Assembly: GCA_002368865.1 (NCBI GenBank)
Contig: DFDT01000048.1
Location: forward strand, 1-10,074
Source: Lachnospiraceae bacterium UBA3821
GTDB taxonomy: Bacteria; Bacillota; Clostridia; Lachnospirales; Lachnospiraceae
Direction: 5' to 3'
DNA: 10,074 nt
The notes under the pieces are model-generated. The model ran no database searches, was not told the DNA's origin, and worked only from the letters and a program-made list of their open reading frames with translations. Below are positions 7,097 to 10,074 of this stretch, one piece after another (the stretch's first letter is position 1; every line of letters begins with the position of its first letter). The translations under genes and the position numbers were made by a program.

Positions 7097-7803
7097 GCCT
7101 GCACCTCCCGGTCCGTGATATGTGTTTCTCCTGTGCGCCCTCCCAAAATCTGCCCGTCCTCGATCCGCACGATCCGGTCTGTCATCTGCGCCGCCTCCTC
7201 ATTGTGGGTGATCATCACGATGGTCTGGGCAAACTTCTGCCCCGTCACCTTTAAAAGCCCCAGCACATCCTGGCTGGTCTTGCTGTCCAGATTGCCTGTG
7301 GGTTCGTCTGCCAGAATGATCGCGGGCTTCGACGCCAGAGCTCTGGCAATCGCCACTCTCTGCTGCTGTCCGCCAGAAAGCTCATTGGGCATGGCCCCTG
7401 TCCTCGCCTGCAAACCAAGGGTATCAATCACCCGCTCCACAAACTCTCCGTCCGGCTTTGCGCCATCCAGTTCGATCGGCAGCACAATATTTTCATACAC
7501 ATTCAATGTAGGCACCAGATTGTATGCCTGAAAGACAAACCCGATCTTGCGCCTGCGGAAAATGGTCAGTGCTTCTTCTTTCAGGGCAAAAATATCCTCC
7601 CCGTCCACAAACACCTTTCCGGATGTAGGCCGATCCAACCCGCCCAGCATATGCAGCAGCGTGGATTTGCCGCTTCCCGAGGTACCCACCACAGCCACAA
7701 ACTCTCCCTGTTCCACTGAAAAGTTCACGCCCCGCAGGGCATGCACCGCGTTTTCTCCTTTTCCGTATACTTTCTTTAAATCAACTGCGCGTAAAATTTC
7801 CAA
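7093..7803 (-). CDS. ABC transporter ATP-binding protein (MacB/LolD/BceA-type)
   Basis: This cytosolic ATPase powers the FtsX-type permease. Numbered from the TTG at 7801-7803 it has 236 residues: A-loop Tyr13 in KKVYG, Walker A GTSGSGKST (40-48), Q-loop Gln92 in FQAYNLVP, signature LSGGQQQR (142-149), Walker B ILADEP (163-168), D-loop NLDS and the switch His200 in MITHN. All catalytic residues are intact. I prefer the TTG over the ATG at 7824. GGAGGG at 7811-7816 lies 7 nt before the TTG, nothing resembling a ribosome site precedes the ATG, the predicted transcription start (about 7827) would leave the ATG almost leaderless, and MEILRAVDLKKVYG is the usual N-terminus of the family. It follows the kinase gene by 111 nt, with its own candidate promoter between, and overlaps the permease by 4 nt. 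Substrate cannot be told from the ATPase. Confidence 0.95.
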   Translation of the reverse strand: MEILRAVDLKKVYGKGENAVHALRGVNFSVEQGEFVAVVGTSGSGKSTLLHMLGGLDRPTSGKVFVDGEDIFALKEEALTIFRRRKIGFVFQAYNLVPTLNVYENIVLPIELDGAKPDGEFVERVIDTLGLQARTGAMPNELSGGQQQRVAIARALASKPAIILADEPTGNLDSKTSQDVLGLLKVTGQKFAQTIVMITHNEEAAQMTDRIVRIEDGQILGGRTGETHITDREVQA

Positions 7804-7833
7804 GACAAATCCCTCCGTATTCATGTTACATCT

Positions 7834-7862
7834 ATCGTATCACGGGATTCTTTCCAGATTCT
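7834..7862 (-). promoter_or_regulatory. Candidate regulated promoter of the ABC operon
   Basis: On the minus strand TGA-TACGAT (7834-7842) forms an extended -10, while the -35 position 17 nt upstream (7857-7862) reads AGAATC and is very poor. Transcription would start near 7827, which puts the GGAGGG ribosome site and the TTG start of the ATPase within a 24-nt leader. A weak -35 overlapped by a direct repeat is typical of promoters that need an activator of the OmpR/PhoB family, and such a regulator is encoded in the same cluster. Confidence 0.5.
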
Positions 7863-7865
7863 TTC
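7846..7865 (-). repeat. 9-bp direct repeat with 11-bp period over the -35 region (possible regulator site)
   Basis: Minus-strand GAAAGAATC occurs twice, at 7857-7865 and 7846-7854, separated by TG so that the start-to-start distance is 11 bp, about one helical turn. OmpR/PhoB-type regulators characteristically bind such direct repeats next to or over the -35 box. The repeat sits exactly there in the ABC operon promoter. Confidence 0.45.
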
Positions 7866-7883
7866 GAAATAAAAAAGAAATTA

Positions 7884-7897
7884 TGACAGTTTTGTAA
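7884..7897 (-). promoter_or_regulatory. Inverted repeat TGACA-N4-TGTAA (BceR-like operator motif)
   Basis: The site matches TNACA-N4-TGTAA, which I recall as the motif bound by BceR-type regulators ahead of bacitracin-type transporter genes. On the transcribed strand it reads TTACA-AAAC-TGTCA and is centred about 63 bp upstream of the predicted start of the ABC operon. Placement between the kinase gene and the transporter genes fits an activator site. The kinase here is not of the two-TM BceS form, so the parallel is partial and the site could be fortuitous. Confidence 0.4.
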
Positions 7898-7914
7898 GAT
7901 TTTAGGATTTTGTC

Positions 7915-8826
7915 TCATTCCCTGGGCAAAAATACCGAAAACATCGAACCTTCCCCCGGCTTAGACTTCACCTTGATATAGCCGCCTTCCGCAGATAAGA
8001 TCTCCCGCACCAGATACAGTCCCACACCGACTCCCTCCTCGTCCTGAACCGTCTGAGAGCGGTAAAACCGGGTAAAGATCTTTGTCTGCTCCTCCTCGGA
8101 AATGCCGATTCCGCTGTCCTTCACATCGATCCGCAGGAACATCTCATATGCGGAAACCGAAATCGCCACACTGCCCCGATCCGTATATTTGATGGCATTG
8201 TCCACCAGATTGCCGATTGCCTCCGCCGTCCACTTGGGATCAAAGAACGCCGTCGCAGCCGTTTCCTCTTTTTCTTCCAGGATCAGCAGAAGCCCCTTCG
8301 CCATGGCTTTCTTCCTATATGCGGCGCAAATCTCCTGCAGCATCGGCTGTACCGGCTCTTGTTTGGGATGTAGCTGCAAAATACCGTTCTCCAGTCTGGA
8401 CAGCTTCACCAACGCATCAATCAGAAACCGCAATTTCTCCGTCTGCTTCTGTATTGCATCCGCATTCTCCCGGGCAGACGAAGGAAGCTCCTCTTCCGCA
8501 AGCAATTCACTGTATAAGAGCAGATTGGAAATGGGTGTTTTGGTCTGATGGGAAATGTCCGAGATGAGCGTCTTGATCTTGTCTTTTTCCGCCTCCACAT
8601 TACGGGCGGAGATTGCCGATGCGGAAAGCAGATGGGCATACTTTGTCTCCAGCGCGGACAGTCTGCTCTCATCATAGACCTCCAAGATATCCTCTCCCGC
8701 GCCTGCGCGATCTGCCATGTCTTCCAATGTGTCAAAGGTCTTCCGGATGCGACGGAACCCGATCCATAGGACAAGTCCCGCTCCACATACCAACAAAATC
8801 GATGCTATTATGATTATGCTATTCAT
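7915..8826 (-). CDS. Sensor histidine kinase with a single N-terminal membrane segment
   Basis: From the ATG at 8824-8826 the protein has 303 residues. It shows one hydrophobic segment at about 3-24, a short juxtamembrane helical linker (about 25-85), the HisKA box with phospho-acceptor His93 in DISHQTKTPIS, and a HATPase_c domain with N-box NLVDNAIKYT (206-215), G1 DSGIG (237-241), F-box FTRFYR and G2 GVGVGL (265-270). All catalytic motifs are complete. There is no extracytoplasmic loop, so a ligand must be sensed in the membrane or through a partner, plausibly the adjacent permease. The start overlaps the regulator's stop as ATGA, which implies translational coupling; a GTG at 8847 is possible but would add only seven residues and a GGAG site at 8841-8844 is too close to it. 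Its partner is the regulator encoded immediately upstream. Confidence 0.94.
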   Translation of the reverse strand: MNSIIIIASILLVCGAGLVLWIGFRRIRKTFDTLEDMADRAGAGEDILEVYDESRLSALETKYAHLLSASAISARNVEAEKDKIKTLISDISHQTKTPISNLLLYSELLAEEELPSSARENADAIQKQTEKLRFLIDALVKLSRLENGILQLHPKQEPVQPMLQEICAAYRKKAMAKGLLLILEEKEETAATAFFDPKWTAEAIGNLVDNAIKYTDRGSVAISVSAYEMFLRIDVKDSGIGISEEEQTKIFTRFYRSQTVQDEEGVGVGLYLVREILSAEGGYIKVKSKPGEGSMFSVFLPRE

Positions 8827-9548
8827 TGATTTTCTGTCTTCTCCCACGTGTATCCTACACCATACACCGTTTTAATGTATTGCCCTGCATTCAGCTTGTC
8901 CCGCAGCCGTTTCACCGTGACCGACAGTGCATTGTCCTCCACAAATTCCGCGCCGTCCGTCCAGATCAGATCGATCATCCGCTCCCTGTCCACCGTAAGT
9001 CCTCTGTTTTCCACCAAAATGCGCAGTGTCTTCTGCTCGGTCTTGGAGAGTTCCACCGCCTGCCCCGCCACCGTAAAGATCATCCGGGGAAAATCAAAAA
9101 CATAGTCACCGATCCGATAAATATCTGAGGACAGACTTTTTTCCGGCTCCCCATCCTGCCGAGGCTCCGACAACATCCCCTTCTTTGCCCTCCGCAGCTG
9201 GGTCTCAATCCTTGCCCGCAGAACAGATAAAGAAAAAGGCTTCGTGATATAATCGTCCGCCCCCTTCTGCAATCCCTCCACAATATCAGAATCTGTATCA
9301 TTGGCTGTGAGCATGACAACAGGGAGCTGCGGAAATCGCTCTTTTATCTCCCGTAAAAAATCCAAGCCGCTGCCATCCGGCAGATTAATGTCTAAAAGCA
9401 GCAGATCTGGAACCATACACCCCATCTGCTGCCTTGCCTCTGAAATGCTGTGACAAGAGACCGTCTGCCGTCCATCTGTATGCAGTGCTTTACATAGCCC
9501 TTTATTCAGTTCATGGTCATCCTCCACGATAAGAATTTGCGTCTGCAT
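8823..9548 (-). CDS. OmpR/PhoB-family response regulator
   Basis: The 241-residue protein has a receiver domain (about 1-118) with acidic pair Asp10-Asp11 in IVEDDHE, phospho-acceptor Asp53 in LLLDINLPDG, Thr81 in MLTAND and Lys103 in ITKPFS. A linker (about 120-145) leads to a winged-helix DNA-binding domain (about 146-238) with LSKTEQKTLRIL, the recognition helix region DNALSVTVKRLRDKL and the wing IKTVYGVGYTW. It should be phosphorylated by the kinase encoded next and act on the ABC operon promoter. I take the ATG at 9546-9548: GGAGAG lies at 9558-9563, and MQTQILIVEDD is the standard receiver start. Longer in-frame starts up to 9665 would add a hydrophobic, non-family extension and lie within the preceding gene. 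The gene begins 32 nt inside the 3' end of that preceding gene, and a candidate promoter lies within the latter. Confidence 0.95.
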   Translation of the reverse strand: MQTQILIVEDDHELNKGLCKALHTDGRQTVSCHSISEARQQMGCMVPDLLLLDINLPDGSGLDFLREIKERFPQLPVVMLTANDTDSDIVEGLQKGADDYITKPFSLSVLRARIETQLRRAKKGMLSEPRQDGEPEKSLSSDIYRIGDYVFDFPRMIFTVAGQAVELSKTEQKTLRILVENRGLTVDRERMIDLIWTDGAEFVEDNALSVTVKRLRDKLNAGQYIKTVYGVGYTWEKTENQ

Positions 9549-10074
9549 TCCGTTTTTCTCTCCAATAGGCATTCCATGCGCTACCCCAAGTATAATCATC
9601 ATATATACTTGCATCCCACTGTAAATCTTCAAGATGACTCTCGTCATAAAAAGGATTGGGAACAATTACATAGTTATCATTGGGATTATCATCATCAAGA
9701 CATATCGATATCCAGAAACAGAAGAACCAGTCAAGGTCACTCCCCAGCTTCGTCTTATTCTCTGTAACATATCTGTTATACATATCGAATGCTACAGTGA
9801 TACTGTCTTCCTCCTGCGTAATGCTTTTCTGAATGACAGTCGAGTCCAGATAAAATCCTTTCGTAAACCACATACTTGAAGCCAATGAATCCATGCAGTC
9901 ATGGGTATAAACCGGACTCTCCAGGTCATAATCACATGCGATCCTCAGGTCATCCGTTGATACCGGATCGTCAGTGTCATTCCTTATGGTAACCGAAACC
10001 GTATAATGCTGTGGGTTGCCAGGTTCTTCGCCAACATAAGATTTCTCGATCTTGACGCTGCTCTCATCAATCAT
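9517..10074 (-). CDS. Unrecognised protein, C-terminal part (cut by window edge)
   Basis: An open frame of 185 residues runs from the right edge to a TGA at 9517-9519. An ATG occupies the last three bases of the window, so I cannot tell whether it is the true start or an internal Met. I do not recognise the family. The visible part is acidic and rich in Asp, Tyr and Trp, has no membrane segment, and its first half (for example YTVSVTIRNDTDDPVSTDDL) has the alternating pattern of a beta-sandwich, as in many secreted or surface proteins; that is inference. Base composition is clearly more AT-rich than in the neighbouring regulator and transporter genes, which could mean separate acquisition. 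Its 3' end overlaps the regulator start by 32 nt and includes the regulator's ribosome site and candidate promoter. The absence of frame breaks over 558 nt supports a real gene. Confidence 0.6.
   Translation of the reverse strand: MIDESSVKIEKSYVGEEPGNPQHYTVSVTIRNDTDDPVSTDDLRIACDYDLESPVYTHDCMDSLASSMWFTKGFYLDSTVIQKSITQEEDSITVAFDMYNRYVTENKTKLGSDLDWFFCFWISICLDDDNPNDNYVIVPNPFYDESHLEDLQWDASIYDDYTWGSAWNAYWREKRNADANSYRGG
9598..9625 (-). promoter_or_regulatory. Candidate promoter of the regulator-kinase pair, inside the preceding gene
   Basis: On the minus strand TTTACA (9620-9625, 5/6 match to TTGACA) is followed after 16 nt by TATGAT (9598-9603, 5/6 match to TATAAT). Transcription would start near 9591, giving a leader of about 42 nt before the regulator ATG. 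Its presence would let the two-component pair be expressed apart from the upstream unknown gene. The region is AT-rich, so a chance match is possible. Confidence 0.4.

Noticed and set aside
6512..7531. Plus-strand open frame of 339 residues opposite the permease and ATPase genes
   Set aside because: It spans the ATGA junction of two unambiguous minus-strand genes; its composition is what the reverse of their codons produces and it has no ribosome site.
9549..9665. 39-residue N-terminal extension of the response regulator
   Set aside because: The added residues are not part of the receiver fold, they lie in the coding region of the preceding gene, and GGAGAG at 9558-9563 supports the start at 9548.

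Overview
The window reads as a chromosomal stretch from a Gram-positive, low-to-mid GC Firmicute, most likely a Lachnospiraceae-type member of Clostridia. The reasons are strong AGGAGG ribosome sites, a perfect CIRCE heat-shock operator in front of groESL, an RqcH-type ribosome quality-control gene, and a response regulator / histidine kinase / FtsX-type ABC transporter cluster of a kind common in that group. The genus assignment is inference; there is no rRNA here to settle it.

Layout from left to right. (1) 1-1018: the groESL chaperonin operon on the minus strand, with groEL cut by the left edge, groES complete, a CIRCE operator and a good vegetative promoter upstream. (2) 1025-2457: two minus-strand genes. 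One is a 165-residue DUF6935-like protein. The other, upstream of it and separated by a rho-independent terminator, is a 222-residue protein that appears to join a DUF1905-like N-terminal domain to a C39-like cysteine-peptidase domain. (3) 2486-4356: rqcH on the plus strand, divergent from the peptidase-like gene. (4) 4254-9548: a minus-strand module in the transcription order OmpR-family response regulator, histidine kinase, ABC ATPase, and an 8-TM FtsX-type permease with two large extracytoplasmic domains. (5) 9517-10074: the 3' part of a lower-GC, unrecognised gene whose last 32 bases overlap the response-regulator start.

How the parts work together. GroES and GroEL form the chaperonin and are expected to be repressed by HrcA through CIRCE. 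RqcH adds C-terminal alanine tails to nascent chains on split 60S-like (50S) ribosomal subunits. The regulator and kinase genes overlap by ATGA and very likely control the ATPase-permease pair, whose own promoter region (7834-7897) carries both an 11-bp-spaced direct repeat over a poor -35 and an inverted repeat TGACA-N4-TGTAA. The best terminator for the transporter operon lies antisense inside the 3' end of rqcH, so the two convergent messages probably overlap by about 100 nt.

Most of the window is ordinary core or accessory gene content. The items most worth a second look are the DUF1905/C39-like fusion, the antisense terminator embedded in rqcH, the TTG start and promoter architecture of the ABC operon, and the kinase that has only one membrane segment and no extracytoplasmic sensor. 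I found no CRISPR array, insertion sequence, tRNA, rRNA or clear phage element.
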